Shown in pieces: positions 27,285-36,885 of a DNA stretch of 64,000 bases. A model generated the notes under the pieces. That model saw nothing but the letters and a program-made list of their open reading frames with translations. It was not told the origin of the DNA and did no database searches. Position 1 is the stretch's first letter. Each line of letters begins with the position of its first letter. The translations under genes were made by a program, and so were the position numbers. The DNA comes from Bradyrhizobium roseum (GTDB lineage: Bacteria; Pseudomonadota; Alphaproteobacteria; Rhizobiales; Xanthobacteraceae): contig NZ_CP129212.1 of NCBI RefSeq assembly GCF_030413175.1, positions 1,116,001-1,180,000 of the forward strand, read 5' to 3'.

Positions 27285-28106
27285 TTGCGCATTCTCTTCG
27301 TCGGCGACGTAGTCGGCCGTGCCGGCCGCACCGCGATCGCGGAATATTTGCCCGGCATGGTCAGGGACTGGGCGCTCGACCTGGTCGTCGTCAATGGCGA
27401 AAATTCCGCGGGCGGTTTCGGCATTACCGAGGCGATCTACCAGGAATTCCTCGATGCCGGCGCCGATGCGATCACGCTCGGCAATCACGCCTGGGATCAG
27501 CGCGAGGCGCTGGTGTTCATCGAGCGCGCGCCAAAACTGGTCCGTCCTGCGAACTTCCCGAAAGGCACGCCCGGCCGCGGCGCGGCGCTGATCGATACCA
27601 AGAACGGCAAGCGCGCGCTCGTCATCAACGCCATCGGCCGCGTCTTCATGACGCCGTTCGACGATCCCTTTGCCACGCTCAATCGCGAGCTTGAAGCCTG
27701 TCCGCTGCGCGAGGCGGCGGACGCCATCGTGGTCGATTTCCACGGCGAGGCGACCAGCGAGAAGCAGGGCATCGGCTATTTCTGCGACGGCCGCGCCAGC
27801 CTCGTCGTCGGCACCCACACCCACGTGCCGACCGCCGATCACCAGATCCTGGCCGGCGGCACCGCCTATATGACCGACGCCGGCATGACCGGCGATTATG
27901 ATTCCGTCATCGGCATGCAGAAGGAAGAGCCGCTGCGGCGTTTCACGACCGGCATTCCCTCAGGCCGGTTCGAACCGGCGGCGGGCGCTGCGACACTCAG
28001 TGGTGTGGCGGTCGAGACCGACGACGCCACCGGCCTGGCGCGGCGCGTCGCACCGGTGCGGGCCGGCGGCAGGCTGGAGCCGGCCATGCCCGGCTTCTGG
28101 GCTTGA
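27285..28106 (+). CDS. YmdB-family metallophosphoesterase
   Basis: 273 aa starting at a TTG codon 3 bases after the preceding stop. It matches the TIGR00282 phosphoesterase group: ILFVGDVVGRAGR, NGENSAGGFGIT, TLGNHAWDQRE, VDFHGEATSEK, VGTHTHVPTAD and TDAGMTGDYDSVIG, which supply the two-metal site. The Bacillus homologue YmdB hydrolyses cyclic nucleotides and influences developmental and RNA processes. The role here is unknown but the fold assignment is firm. Confidence 0.92.
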   Translation: MRILFVGDVVGRAGRTAIAEYLPGMVRDWALDLVVVNGENSAGGFGITEAIYQEFLDAGADAITLGNHAWDQREALVFIERAPKLVRPANFPKGTPGRGAALIDTKNGKRALVINAIGRVFMTPFDDPFATLNRELEACPLREAADAIVVDFHGEATSEKQGIGYFCDGRASLVVGTHTHVPTADHQILAGGTAYMTDAGMTGDYDSVIGMQKEEPLRRFTTGIPSGRFEPAAGAATLSGVAVETDDATGLARRVAPVRAGGRLEPAMPGFWA

Positions 28107-28125
28107 AAATCCCAACGCGGAAAGA

Positions 28126-28773
28126 ATGACGATGCGCAGGCTGCTGATCGTCGCGCTGGCGCTGTTCGTTTCCGCCACGGCCGGCGCGCAGACGCTGACG
28201 AAGCGGCCGGTCTCCCAAGGCGCGGTGACACCTGCCGACATGACGGAGCGGCTCGAGAAGGCTGCTCTCCGAACCAAGGAGCAGGCGCCGAAAGGCGCCG
28301 CGCGTGGATCGTCGATTGATTTCTGCTGGCCGTCGAGTGCCGCTGAATATCAGGCGATCGGCAAATACGTGCTGGTGCTGGTCAGCGTCGTCACCCAGGA
28401 CGCAGCCGAACTGCCGCTGCGGCGGGTCTACGTCACCGTCAACGGCGAGCAGACCGAGCTCGTGAGGCTTTCGAGCCAGCGCCGCGACGTCGGCAAGGGA
28501 TCGACCACGTTCTCGATCCTTGGCCCGTTTCGCGAGGATAGTTTCTACGTCGCGCCCGCCGGCCTGATGATGCGCGACGGCTATCTGCAGGCCGACTTCG
28601 CGATCCGACGCAGCAATTTCAATCTCTACAAGCTGCCGGGCACACCGCCCGATTTCATCAAGGCGGACAGTAACCCGATGCCTTCAAAGGATGCGACGCC
28701 GAACATGCCGGTGCTGAAGGCGTTGCTGACGCGGGAGTATCAAGGGTTTGAACTCCCGACGGGACTGCGCTAG
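28126..28773 (+). CDS. Secreted hypothetical protein
   Basis: 215 aa with signal peptide MTMRRLLIVALALFVSATAGA. The mature part contains beta-rich segments (VLVLVSVVTQDAAELPLRRVYVTVNGEQTEL, shown in part, and SFYVAPAGLMMRDGYLQADF) and ends FELPTGLR. I do not recognise the family. It starts 19 bases after the YmdB-like gene, with a GGAAAG ribosome site, and could be the last gene of that operon. It converges with and overlaps by 4 bases the molybdenum hydroxylase large subunit gene. Confidence 0.75.
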   Translation: MTMRRLLIVALALFVSATAGAQTLTKRPVSQGAVTPADMTERLEKAALRTKEQAPKGAARGSSIDFCWPSSAAEYQAIGKYVLVLVSVVTQDAAELPLRRVYVTVNGEQTELVRLSSQRRDVGKGSTTFSILGPFREDSFYVAPAGLMMRDGYLQADFAIRRSNFNLYKLPGTPPDFIKADSNPMPSKDATPNMPVLKALLTREYQGFELPTGLR

Positions 28774-30998
28774 CGCAGGCCCGCGACGGTGGGTTCGAAT
28801 TGAACCACCTTGTCCAGCGTGATCGGCAGGTCACGCACGCGCTTACCCGTGGCGTGATAGACCGCATTGGCAATCGCCGCCGCAACGCCGACGATACCGA
28901 TTTCACCGAGGCCCTTGATGCCGAGCGGATTGACGAGTGTGTCCTGCTCATCGACGAAAATGACCTCGATGTCGTGAATGTCGGCATTCACGGGCACATG
29001 ATACTCGGCGATATTGGCGTTCATGACGCGCCCGAAGCGGTGGTCGTAGAGCGTCTCTTCGTGCAGCGCCATGCCGATGCCCCAGACCACGCCGCCCATG
29101 ATCTGGCTTCGCGCTGTCTTTAAATTGAGGATGCGGCCTGCCGCCACGGCGTCGACGATGCGGGTGACGCGGACGACGCCCAGTTCCTCGTCGACCTTGA
29201 CCTCGGCGAAGACGGCAGAGTGGACGTTGCGCGCGTGAGACTTGTCCTCGTCGGGCTTGTTGGTTTCCTCGCGCGTGATGCGCTCGGCGTTGTCCGACTG
29301 CATGACGCTGGCGATCGAAACCGAGCGGCTGGCGTCGCGCTTGCTGGCGATCTTGCCGTCGACCAGCGCAACGTCGTCCACGGTTTCGTCCGCGAGCGGT
29401 GAATCCTTCATCGCCTGGGCAAGCCTCAGAATGTCGCCGCGAACGGCGTTCGCCGTATTGGCGATCGCGTTGCACACCGAGGATGCGATCCAAGAACCGC
29501 CCTCCAGCGGACATTGAGGCAGCGTCGAATCGCCGAGCTTGACGCTGATGTTCTCGATCGGCAGGCCGAGCATGTCGGCCGTGACCTGCGCCATGATTGT
29601 GTAGGTGCCTGTGCCGATGTCGGAGGCTGCTGTCGCCACTTCGGCATGGCCGTTGGCGGTCAGCACGATGCGGACGGTGGCGGGCATCTGCAGGGCTTCC
29701 CATACGCCCGTCGCCATGCCCCAGCCCACCAGTTCACGTCCGTCCCGCATCGAGCGCGGCTCGGCGCTGCGCTTGTCCCAGCCGAACGCCGCAGCGCCTT
29801 GCTGGTAGCATTCGCGCAACCGTTTGCTGGTGTAGGGGACGTCTTCGCCCTGATCACGATCGGAATAACATTGCAGCCGCAATTGCACCGGATCGGTCTT
29901 GAGCGCGACGGCGAGTTCATCCATGGCGCATTCCAGCGCATAGACGCCGGTGGCGGCGCCCGGCGCACGCATGTCGCACGATGTCGGCAGATCGAGCTTG
30001 ACGAGCTTGTGCTCGAACTTTGCGTTCGGGGTTTTGTAGAGCAAATTGCCCCAGCCGATATCGTTGCGGGAAAATTCTTCATACTGCGATGTGATGGAGA
30101 CGGCTTCATGCTGCATCGACTCCAGCGTCCCGTCGCGGTTGGCGCCGATCGCCACACGCTCGATGGTCGCTGGCCGATAGCCAAGCGCGTACATCTGTGC
30201 GCGGGTCAACATCACGCGCACCGGACGTTTCAGCGCGAGCGCCCCGAGCACCGCCAGCACGACTTGGTATTGCGGCCGAAGGCCAGACCCGAAGCCGCCA
30301 CCCATGTAGGGCGACATCACGCTGATGGCGTCCGCCTTCATCTTGAACACACCGCAGAGATATTGCTGCACGTTCTGCACGCCCTGCGTCTTGTCGTGGA
30401 CCGTCAGGTGGCCGTTGTCCCAGACGGCCGTGGAGGCGAACAACTCCATCGGATTATGGTATTCGCTGGGGATGAAATATTCGGCGTCATGGCGAACGGC
30501 TGCGGCGGCAAATGCTTTTGCCGCATCGCCCCGCGGCTTTTCCGGCTTCTCGACAACGAAGGCTTCCGAGCGCTGCGCATACAGGTCGGTGACGTGGGGC
30601 TCGCGCTGGTATTCGATCTTCACCATCGACGCGGCGATGCGGGCGGTCTCCCAATCCTCCGCCAGCACGAGCGCGAGCGGCTGCCCGCTGAAACGGATTA
30701 CATCGTCGAACAACGGCCGATAGGGCGAGCCATTTTCGGGCGCGGTTTCGTCCTTGTAGGCTTTATCATCGTCAGCCATCTCCGGCCGGTTCTGATAAGT
30801 GAGCACGTCGATCACGCCGCTGACGCCGAGCGCCTCTGAGGCATCGATACGGGCCACGCGCCCTTTGGGAATCGTGGACTCCACGATATAGCCATGGACG
30901 AGGCCGTCGACGCTGAATTCGCCGGCATATCTGGCCCCGCCCGTGACTTTCGCCCGGCCGTCGACGCGGGATGTCGCTGTTCCGATATAGCTAGCCAT
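28770..30998 (-). CDS. Xanthine/aldehyde oxidase family, molybdopterin-binding subunit
   Basis: 742 aa from ATG 30998. Features of the PaoC/YagR-type large subunit: DGRAKVTGGARYAGEF at the N-terminus, PYMGGGFGSGLRPQY for molybdenum cofactor contact, and GIKGLGEIGIVGVAAAIANA near the C-terminus with the catalytic glutamate. It oxidises aldehydes or heterocycles by hydroxylation. It is third of a three-gene operon (iron-sulfur, FAD, molybdopterin subunits in order). No dedicated cofactor-insertion chaperone gene is adjacent. Confidence 0.93.
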   Translation of the reverse strand: MASYIGTATSRVDGRAKVTGGARYAGEFSVDGLVHGYIVESTIPKGRVARIDASEALGVSGVIDVLTYQNRPEMADDDKAYKDETAPENGSPYRPLFDDVIRFSGQPLALVLAEDWETARIAASMVKIEYQREPHVTDLYAQRSEAFVVEKPEKPRGDAAKAFAAAAVRHDAEYFIPSEYHNPMELFASTAVWDNGHLTVHDKTQGVQNVQQYLCGVFKMKADAISVMSPYMGGGFGSGLRPQYQVVLAVLGALALKRPVRVMLTRAQMYALGYRPATIERVAIGANRDGTLESMQHEAVSITSQYEEFSRNDIGWGNLLYKTPNAKFEHKLVKLDLPTSCDMRAPGAATGVYALECAMDELAVALKTDPVQLRLQCYSDRDQGEDVPYTSKRLRECYQQGAAAFGWDKRSAEPRSMRDGRELVGWGMATGVWEALQMPATVRIVLTANGHAEVATAASDIGTGTYTIMAQVTADMLGLPIENISVKLGDSTLPQCPLEGGSWIASSVCNAIANTANAVRGDILRLAQAMKDSPLADETVDDVALVDGKIASKRDASRSVSIASVMQSDNAERITREETNKPDEDKSHARNVHSAVFAEVKVDEELGVVRVTRIVDAVAAGRILNLKTARSQIMGGVVWGIGMALHEETLYDHRFGRVMNANIAEYHVPVNADIHDIEVIFVDEQDTLVNPLGIKGLGEIGIVGVAAAIANAVYHATGKRVRDLPITLDKVVQFEPTVAGLR

Positions 30999-31003
30999 GG
31001 CGA

Positions 31004-32020
31004 TCACCGTATCCTCTTGTCTGATATCGACTGCGGCGTTCCCCGCGCAGCCTGACCGAGCGTCCGGATGATCGCGCGTCGCGCCAGGCCGATCTTGAAG
31101 TCGTTGTGTCCAAAACCCTTGGCGCCGCGCAGCAGCACGTCGGCGGCGGACTCGAACGCGCCGGCCTCGGCGCGCTGGCCGCGCAGGACGGTTTCCGCCG
31201 CCGGGCTGCGCCACGGCCTGTGGGCGACGCCGCCGAGTGCAATGCGGACATCCTTGATCGTGTCGCCCTCAAACTCCATCGCAGCCGCGACCGATACCAG
31301 CGCGAACGCATAGGACAGACGGTCGCGAATCTTCACGTAAGAATAGTTCGCGCTGAAACCGTTGGCCGGAAGCTCGATCCGCGTGATGATTTCGTCCGGG
31401 TCGAGGTTGGTATCGCGCTGCGGGGTGTCGCCGGGCAGCCGATGGAAATCCGCAAACGCGATGGTGCGCGTTCCGGCGGGGCCGGCGACATGAACGGTGG
31501 CTTCGAGTGCGGCCATCGCCACGCACATGTCGGAAGGGTGCGTGGCGATGCAGGATTCGCTCGTGCCGAGGATCGCATTGACGCGGTTGACGCCGTCGAT
31601 GGCTGAGCAGCCGCTGCCCGGCGCGCGCTTGTTGCAGGGTGTCGTTGCATCGTAAAAATAAAAGCAGCGCGTCCGCTGAAGGAGATTGCCGCCGGTCGAC
31701 GCCATGTTGCGCAATTGCTGGGAGGCGCCCGCCAGGATTGCCCGCGACAGCAGCGGATAGCGCTTTTCGATCAGCGGGTGATAGGCGAGATCGGCGTTCG
31801 GCACCATCGCCCCGACCATGACGCCGCCGTCATCTGTCTCCTCAACTCTGCCAAGCGGAAGGTGCGAGATATCGATCAACCGGGCAGGGCCCTCGACGTC
31901 GTATTTGATGAGGTCGAGCAGATTGGTGCCGCCGGCAATGAATTTCGCGGAAGGTTCGGCGGTGATCTGCTTGATGGCGTCGGCGACGTCATTGGCCCGC
32001 GTATATTGGAAAGGGGTCAT
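31004..32020 (-). CDS. Xanthine/aldehyde oxidase family, FAD-binding subunit
   Basis: 338 aa. FAD-binding signature KFIAGGTNLLDLIKYDV at residues 28-45, a conserved RNMASTGGNLLQRTRCFYFYD stretch (shown in part) as in PaoB/YagS with extra cysteines for a [4Fe-4S] cluster (TRCFYF, CNKRAPGSGCSA), and a CO dehydrogenase flavoprotein C-domain. It passes electrons between the iron-sulfur subunit and the final acceptor. It overlaps the upstream small-subunit gene by 4 bases. Confidence 0.93.
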   Translation of the reverse strand: MTPFQYTRANDVADAIKQITAEPSAKFIAGGTNLLDLIKYDVEGPARLIDISHLPLGRVEETDDGGVMVGAMVPNADLAYHPLIEKRYPLLSRAILAGASQQLRNMASTGGNLLQRTRCFYFYDATTPCNKRAPGSGCSAIDGVNRVNAILGTSESCIATHPSDMCVAMAALEATVHVAGPAGTRTIAFADFHRLPGDTPQRDTNLDPDEIITRIELPANGFSANYSYVKIRDRLSYAFALVSVAAAMEFEGDTIKDVRIALGGVAHRPWRSPAAETVLRGQRAEAGAFESAADVLLRGAKGFGHNDFKIGLARRAIIRTLGQAARGTPQSISDKRIR

Positions 32021-32532
32021 GATCGCTCCATCGCCTGCTGGATCGCCGCCACGATGTTCGGATAGGCGCCGCAACGGCAGATGTTGCCGCTCATCAGTTC
32101 CCGGATCTCATCGGGTGTTTTGGCTTTGCCTTCGCTGATCAAGCCGACCCCCGAGCAGATCTGCCCCGAGGTGCAGTATCCGCATTGGAACGCGTCGTGA
32201 TCGATGAAGGCCTGCTGCAGCGGATGCAGCGCGCCGTTGCTGGACAGACCCTCGACCGTGGTTATCTCCGCGCCTTGTTTCATCACGGCGAGCGTCAGGC
32301 ACGAATTGATCCGCCGCCCGTCGACGAGCACCGTGCACGCGCCGCACTGGCCGTGGTCGCAGCCCTTCTTGGTGCCGGTGAGATCGAGGTGATCGCGCAG
32401 CGCGTCGAGCAGCGTTGTCCACGGCGCGACCGTAAGGTCCAGCTGATTGCCGTTGACGTTCAGCCGGACCGGAATCTTCTCCGGGATCTCTGCGGTTCGG
32501 GTAACGCGCGTTGCCGTGCCAGGTTGTGTCAT
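32017..32532 (-). CDS. Xanthine/aldehyde oxidase family, [2Fe-2S] subunit
   Basis: 171 aa from MTQPGTATR. Two iron-sulfur sites are clear: plant-type CDHGQCGACTVLVDG and the C-terminal CGYCTSGQICS with CRCGAY. It relays electrons from the molybdenum centre. E. coli PaoA carries a twin-arginine signal, which is absent here, so this enzyme is probably cytoplasmic. First gene of the three-gene operon. Confidence 0.92.
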   Translation of the reverse strand: MTQPGTATRVTRTAEIPEKIPVRLNVNGNQLDLTVAPWTTLLDALRDHLDLTGTKKGCDHGQCGACTVLVDGRRINSCLTLAVMKQGAEITTVEGLSSNGALHPLQQAFIDHDAFQCGYCTSGQICSGVGLISEGKAKTPDEIRELMSGNICRCGAYPNIVAAIQQAMERS

Positions 32533-32782
32533 TTCGATCTCCGCGGGCGTGGCTGGTGCGCGCAAAATTGCGCGCGGAGGACGATCCAGCCTGTCTGACT
32601 TCGCGCCAACGGGCTTGTCGGCAGCGGGTTCCAGGGCCGCCTGTCAACGAGTTCGAACGAGGAAAGTTCACGTCAAGAACGCCACGCTTGTGGGCTTGCG
32701 CAGCCCATCTTCTGGGCAGCTATCGCTTCCCGCGATGCCGTGGCGCGCGCGATGGAGGAGTGCGGTTCTTCAGAAAACGCGG

Positions 32783-34540
32783 CTACAGCCGGTACGCCGT
32801 GCGAAAGCCGCCCCAATGGCGGCCCTTGACACTGACGGGCACGTCGATCTCGCGCATCATCACGGTGTTGCCGTTGCCCATGTCGCGGGCGTAGCTCTGG
32901 ATCAGATAGGCGCGCTGGTTGCGGCCGGCGGCAAGGCCTGCCGGATCGTTGAAGATGCGGCGGTTGCGGCTGTTAGCGGTGTTCCAGGTGACGTCGCCCG
33001 GCCGCTGCGGGTGCGAGTAGATCCTGTTGTGAACCGGCAGATAGCCGTTGGCGTCGATCATTGCGCAGAATGCCATCCGCTTGTCCCTGGCCAGGAAGGC
33101 TTCCTGGAACGGGGGCAGGACGCGATCGGCCCAGTCCAGTATCTTGGTGCGATACTGCGTCGGGTTGGTGCCGGGTATCTCGACATAGTTGGTGTCAAAC
33201 ATGTCCTCGATCGAGATGGCCCCGCTGTCGATGGCATCATTGAAAATCTTCTTCAGCGCCGCGCCGGCTTCCATCGCGCGGGTCACCGCCTCGGTGTTGT
33301 CGTCCTGGATCGACCACAGCTTGTCTTCGATCTTCTCGGCCAGCGCGGCGTTGACGCGCTCGAAGCGGGCCTGCGTGCCGGTCTGGGTGCGGTCACCGAC
33401 GTGAATGCGGCAGACGCCGACATCTTGCAGCGTCGCATCGAAACTCTGACCCTGCGTCAGCCGTTCGGCGTTGGGCCCGCCAATCAGGATGCCATCCATC
33501 GAAATCTCGTGGACCGGCGCAGATAGCTGTCCGCCCGGTGCCTGGATCTCGAGCGCGAGGCTGCACGGCCATTTTTGCTGTTCGCGGCGCTCGGCGCGCT
33601 CGCCTTGCCGCAGCAATACCGTGCAACGCGACTTGAGCTTCTGCGCGAACGTCGTGACGGCGCGCCCGGCCTTGGCGACGCTTTCGCCATGCAACTCGGC
33701 TTCCTTGGTCGCCTGATCGATTTCGGTGGCGCTGTCGCCGACCGAAACGATGAAGCTGGAGGCGGTGGCGGCGTTGTCGGCAATTTCTCCGGTCGTGGCG
33801 TTCTGCTCGGCGACGGCGCCGTTGACGTTCTCGAATACCGGGCGGATCGCCTCGATCGCCTGCGAAATGCGATGCACGGCATCGACCGAGCCCGCGGCGT
33901 CGCGCTGCAGCGCCTCGATCTTCTTGGTGATCTCTTCCGTCGCGTTCTGCGTCTGCACCGCAAGCGCCTTCACCTCGGTGGCGACCACCGCAAAGCCACG
34001 CCCCGCCTCGCCGGCGCGCGCCGCTTCGATGGTGGAATTGAGCGCCAGCAGCGTGGTCTGGCGCGCGATCTGCGCGATCAGGTTGACGACATTGCCGATT
34101 GCGGCTGAGGATTCCCGCAGGCGGTCGACATTGGTGCTGGCCTCGCGGGCGGCGTCGCTGGCCTGGTCGGCGAGCTTGCCGGCGTCGCGGACCTGGGAGC
34201 CGATCCCCTGCGCCGACCGGGTGAACTTGTCGGCGGCGTGCGAAAAGGTCGTGGCCGTGCCCTGCGCGGCGCTGGTGTGGCTTGTCAGGGCATCAGTGCG
34301 CTGGCGGATGGTCGACAGCGTGGCAGCCGTTGCCTCCGCACCCCCGGCCACCGAAGTGGCAGCACGTTCGAGCTGGCGGATCATGGCGCCGAGTTCGAGT
34401 TCCAGGAGTTCAAGGATGGCCCTGGCCGAATCGCCCTCAGCGGACACGGCTTCCGTTGAAGTGGCGGCCCGCTGAGCCTTGGGCTGGACAGCAGGCAACG
34501 CCGGTTCCGGCACCCGCCTTTTGAAGAAACCGAAGGCCAT
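32783..34540 (-). CDS. Soluble methyl-accepting chemotaxis protein with PilZ-like and Cache-like C-terminus
   Basis: 585 aa from MAFGFFKRR with no membrane segment. The N-terminal half is an MCP signalling domain with the hairpin tip around QTTLLALNSTIEAARAGEAG (about residues 155-190). About residues 290-390 resemble a PilZ domain, with RAERR (RxxxR) and EISMDG close to the D/N-x-S-x-x-G motif, suggesting cyclic di-GMP binding. The last 190 residues (MIDANGYLPVHN, GRHWGGFRTAY) resemble a Cache-type sensor. Signalling domain before sensor is the reverse of membrane receptors. It likely joins a cytoplasmic chemosensory array. No che genes are nearby. Confidence 0.85.
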   Translation of the reverse strand: MAFGFFKRRVPEPALPAVQPKAQRAATSTEAVSAEGDSARAILELLELELGAMIRQLERAATSVAGGAEATAATLSTIRQRTDALTSHTSAAQGTATTFSHAADKFTRSAQGIGSQVRDAGKLADQASDAAREASTNVDRLRESSAAIGNVVNLIAQIARQTTLLALNSTIEAARAGEAGRGFAVVATEVKALAVQTQNATEEITKKIEALQRDAAGSVDAVHRISQAIEAIRPVFENVNGAVAEQNATTGEIADNAATASSFIVSVGDSATEIDQATKEAELHGESVAKAGRAVTTFAQKLKSRCTVLLRQGERAERREQQKWPCSLALEIQAPGGQLSAPVHEISMDGILIGGPNAERLTQGQSFDATLQDVGVCRIHVGDRTQTGTQARFERVNAALAEKIEDKLWSIQDDNTEAVTRAMEAGAALKKIFNDAIDSGAISIEDMFDTNYVEIPGTNPTQYRTKILDWADRVLPPFQEAFLARDKRMAFCAMIDANGYLPVHNRIYSHPQRPGDVTWNTANSRNRRIFNDPAGLAAGRNQRAYLIQSYARDMGNGNTVMMREIDVPVSVKGRHWGGFRTAYRL

Positions 34541-34743
34541 AGCGTCTCGTAAAAGTTGAGGGTCGGTGGGAAATCCTCTCATCCGAGCATGAAATCATGG
34601 TTAACAACTGCCTGATATTTTGGTGGGCGGGCACTACTTTAGTCGCCGACTCCGTCCCAAATCTTTGATTTTGCCTGATTGTCGGCCTATAAGGCCGCGC
34701 TTTCACCCCACATTCCCACCGGACGAATCCAAGAGAGCCCTGC

Positions 34744-35490
34744 ATGGCCGGCCATTCCCAGTTCAAGAACATCATGCACCGCAAGGGCAAGCAGGATGCC
34801 CAGAAGTCGAAACTGTTCGGCAAGCTGGCGCGGGAAATCACGGTGGCGGCCAAATTGGGCACCCCGGACCCGGCCATGAACCCGCGGCTGCGCGCGGCCG
34901 TGATCGCGGCGCGCCAGGAGAACATGCCGAAGGACAATATCGAGCGCGCCATCAAGAAGGCGACCGGCGGCGACAGCGAGAGCTACGACGAAATCCGCTA
35001 CGAGGGCTACGGCCCCGGCGGCGTTGCCGTGATCGTCGAGGCGCTGACCGACAACCGCAACCGCGCCGCCTCCGACATCCGCTCCTTCTTCACCAAGTCC
35101 GGCGGCAATCTCGGCGAAACCGGCTCGGTCGCCTTCATGTTCGACCGCACCGGCATCATCGAATATGATTCCAGCAAGGCCTCCGACGACGCGATGCTGG
35201 ATGCCGCGATCGAGGCCGGCGCCGACGACGTGATCTCGAGCGAGAGCGGCCACGAGATCTACGCCTCGCAGGAAACTTTTCGCGAGGTGGCCAAGGCGCT
35301 GGAAGCGAAATTCGGCGAAGCCCGCAAAGCGGCGCTGACCTGGAAGCCGCAGAACACGGTCGCCGTCGACGACGAGACCGGCGAGAAGCTGTTGAAGCTG
35401 ATGGACCTCTTGAACGAGCACGACGACGTCCAGAACGTCTACGCGAACTTCGAGATTTCGGATGCGCTGGTCGCGAAGATGGGCGGATAG
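34744..35490 (+). CDS. yebC: YebC/PmpR family protein
   Basis: 248 aa, full length. It begins with the signature [20 protein letters not shown] and contains [18 protein letters not shown]. YebC-family proteins bind DNA or the ribosome; in bacteria they have been linked to regulation near ruvABC and to relief of ribosome stalling at proline stretches. It lies upstream of ruvC in the same orientation, the usual neighbourhood, here separated by a palindromic repeat. Confidence 0.95.
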   Translation: MAGHSQFKNIMHRKGKQDAQKSKLFGKLAREITVAAKLGTPDPAMNPRLRAAVIAARQENMPKDNIERAIKKATGGDSESYDEIRYEGYGPGGVAVIVEALTDNRNRAASDIRSFFTKSGGNLGETGSVAFMFDRTGIIEYDSSKASDDAMLDAAIEAGADDVISSESGHEIYASQETFREVAKALEAKFGEARKAALTWKPQNTVAVDDETGEKLLKLMDLLNEHDDVQNVYANFEISDALVAKMGG

Positions 35491-35512
35491 TACCCGGCGT
35501 TACTCCCACGCC

Positions 35513-35614
35513 GTCGTCATCACCCAGCTCGACGGGCGATCCAGTATTCCAGAGACGTCCGTTATCGACCGAAAAGCCTCGGCGTACTGGATCCCCGCCT
35601 TCGCGGGGACGACG
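35513..35614. repeat. Dispersed palindromic intergenic repeat, copy 2
   Basis: The left arm starts GTCGTCATCACC and continues GGCGATCCAGTA; the right arm is TACTGGATCCCCGCC then TTCGCGGGGACGAC. Same family as 26590-26690. It fills most of the yebC-ruvC gap. Confidence 0.75.
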
Positions 35615-35699
35615 AGCGAAAGTGGGGCGAGCTCTAGAGGCAGGGGATTTCCGTTCTCTTTATGTTTCGTTCATCCCCCTCTGGCGTTATCACTACGCC

Positions 35700-36227
35700 A
35701 TGACACCCCCACCGATTCGCCAACCCGTCCGGATCATCGGCATCGACCCCGGCCTGCGCCGCACCGGCTGGGGCGTGATCGAGACCGAGGGCAACCGCCT
35801 CGTGTTCATCGGCTGCGGCTCTGTGGAGCCGCCGGACGATCTGCCGCTGGCCAGCCGCCTGCTGGCGATCCATGAGGGGCTTGCCGCCGTGCTCGGCGAT
35901 TTCCGCCCGGCGGAGGCCGCGGTCGAGCAGACTTTTGTCAACAAGGACGGCGTCGCCACGCTGAAACTCGGCCAGGCCCGCGGGGTTGCCATGCTGGCGC
36001 CCGCGATGTTCGGGATATCGGTTGCCGAATACGCGCCCAACCAGGTGAAGAAGACGGTGGTCGGCGCCGGCCACGCCGACAAGAACCAGATCGCCGTCAT
36101 GCTGAAGATCCTGCTGCCGAAGGCAGACCCGAAATCCGCCGATGCCGCCGATGCGCTGGCGATCGCCATCACGCACGCCCATCATCGCGGAGGCATAGCG
36201 CTTCGGCTGAAGGTGGCGAGCCTATGA
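35700..36227 (+). CDS. ruvC: Holliday junction resolvase RuvC
   Basis: 175 aa from [18 protein letters not shown]. Catalytic acidic residues are in [23 protein letters not shown] and [17 protein letters not shown]. It cuts four-way junctions during recombinational repair. The gene overlaps ruvA by 4 bases, forming the ruvCA part of a ruv operon that is completed by ruvB. Confidence 0.96.
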   Translation: MTPPPIRQPVRIIGIDPGLRRTGWGVIETEGNRLVFIGCGSVEPPDDLPLASRLLAIHEGLAAVLGDFRPAEAAVEQTFVNKDGVATLKLGQARGVAMLAPAMFGISVAEYAPNQVKKTVVGAGHADKNQIAVMLKILLPKADPKSADAADALAIAITHAHHRGGIALRLKVASL

Positions 36228-36841
36228 TCGGCAAGCTCAAAGGCCTGATCGATTCCTACGGCGAGGACTATGTGATCCTCGATGTCGGCGGAGTCGGCTA
36301 TCAGGTGCATTGCTCGTCGCGAACGCTGCAGGCGCTGCCGTCGTCCGGCGAGGCCGCCGTGCTCTCGATCGAGACGTACGTGCGCGAGGACCAGATCAAG
36401 CTGTTCGGCTTCCGCACGGATACCGAGCGTGAATGGTTTCGCCTGCTGCAGACCGTGCAGGGTGTCGGCGCCAAGGTCGCGCTTGCCGTGCTCTCGACGC
36501 TGCCGCCGGCCGAACTTGCGAACGCGATTGCGCTGCGCGACAAGGCCGCGGTATCGCGGACGCCCGGGGTCGGCCCGAAAGTCGCCGAGCGCATCGTGAG
36601 CGAATTGAAGGACAAGGCGCCGGCCTTCGCCAATGTCGATCCGGCCGTGGTGCATCTCGCCGGCGCGCTCGACGACCAGCGCGCGCCGCGCCCCGTGACG
36701 GACGCGATTTCCGCGCTGGTCAATCTCGGCTACGGCCAGCCGCAGGCGGCCGCCGCGATCGCCGCGGCGTCGCGCAGCGCGGGCGAGAAGGCCGAGACGG
36801 CACAGCTGATCCGGCTGGGCCTGAAGGAATTGTCGAAATAG
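36224..36841 (+). CDS. ruvA: Holliday junction branch migration protein RuvA
   Basis: 205 aa. OB-fold start [20 protein letters not shown], helix-hairpin-helix motifs ([18 protein letters not shown] and [20 protein letters not shown]) and a C-terminal domain III that contacts RuvB. It holds the junction square for branch migration. Overlaps ruvC by 4 bases. Confidence 0.96.
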   Translation: MIGKLKGLIDSYGEDYVILDVGGVGYQVHCSSRTLQALPSSGEAAVLSIETYVREDQIKLFGFRTDTEREWFRLLQTVQGVGAKVALAVLSTLPPAELANAIALRDKAAVSRTPGVGPKVAERIVSELKDKAPAFANVDPAVVHLAGALDDQRAPRPVTDAISALVNLGYGQPQAAAAIAAASRSAGEKAETAQLIRLGLKELSK

Positions 36842-36885
36842 ACTGGCGTCGGGTAGCCGCCGACCGAAGGAACGCACTCACCACC

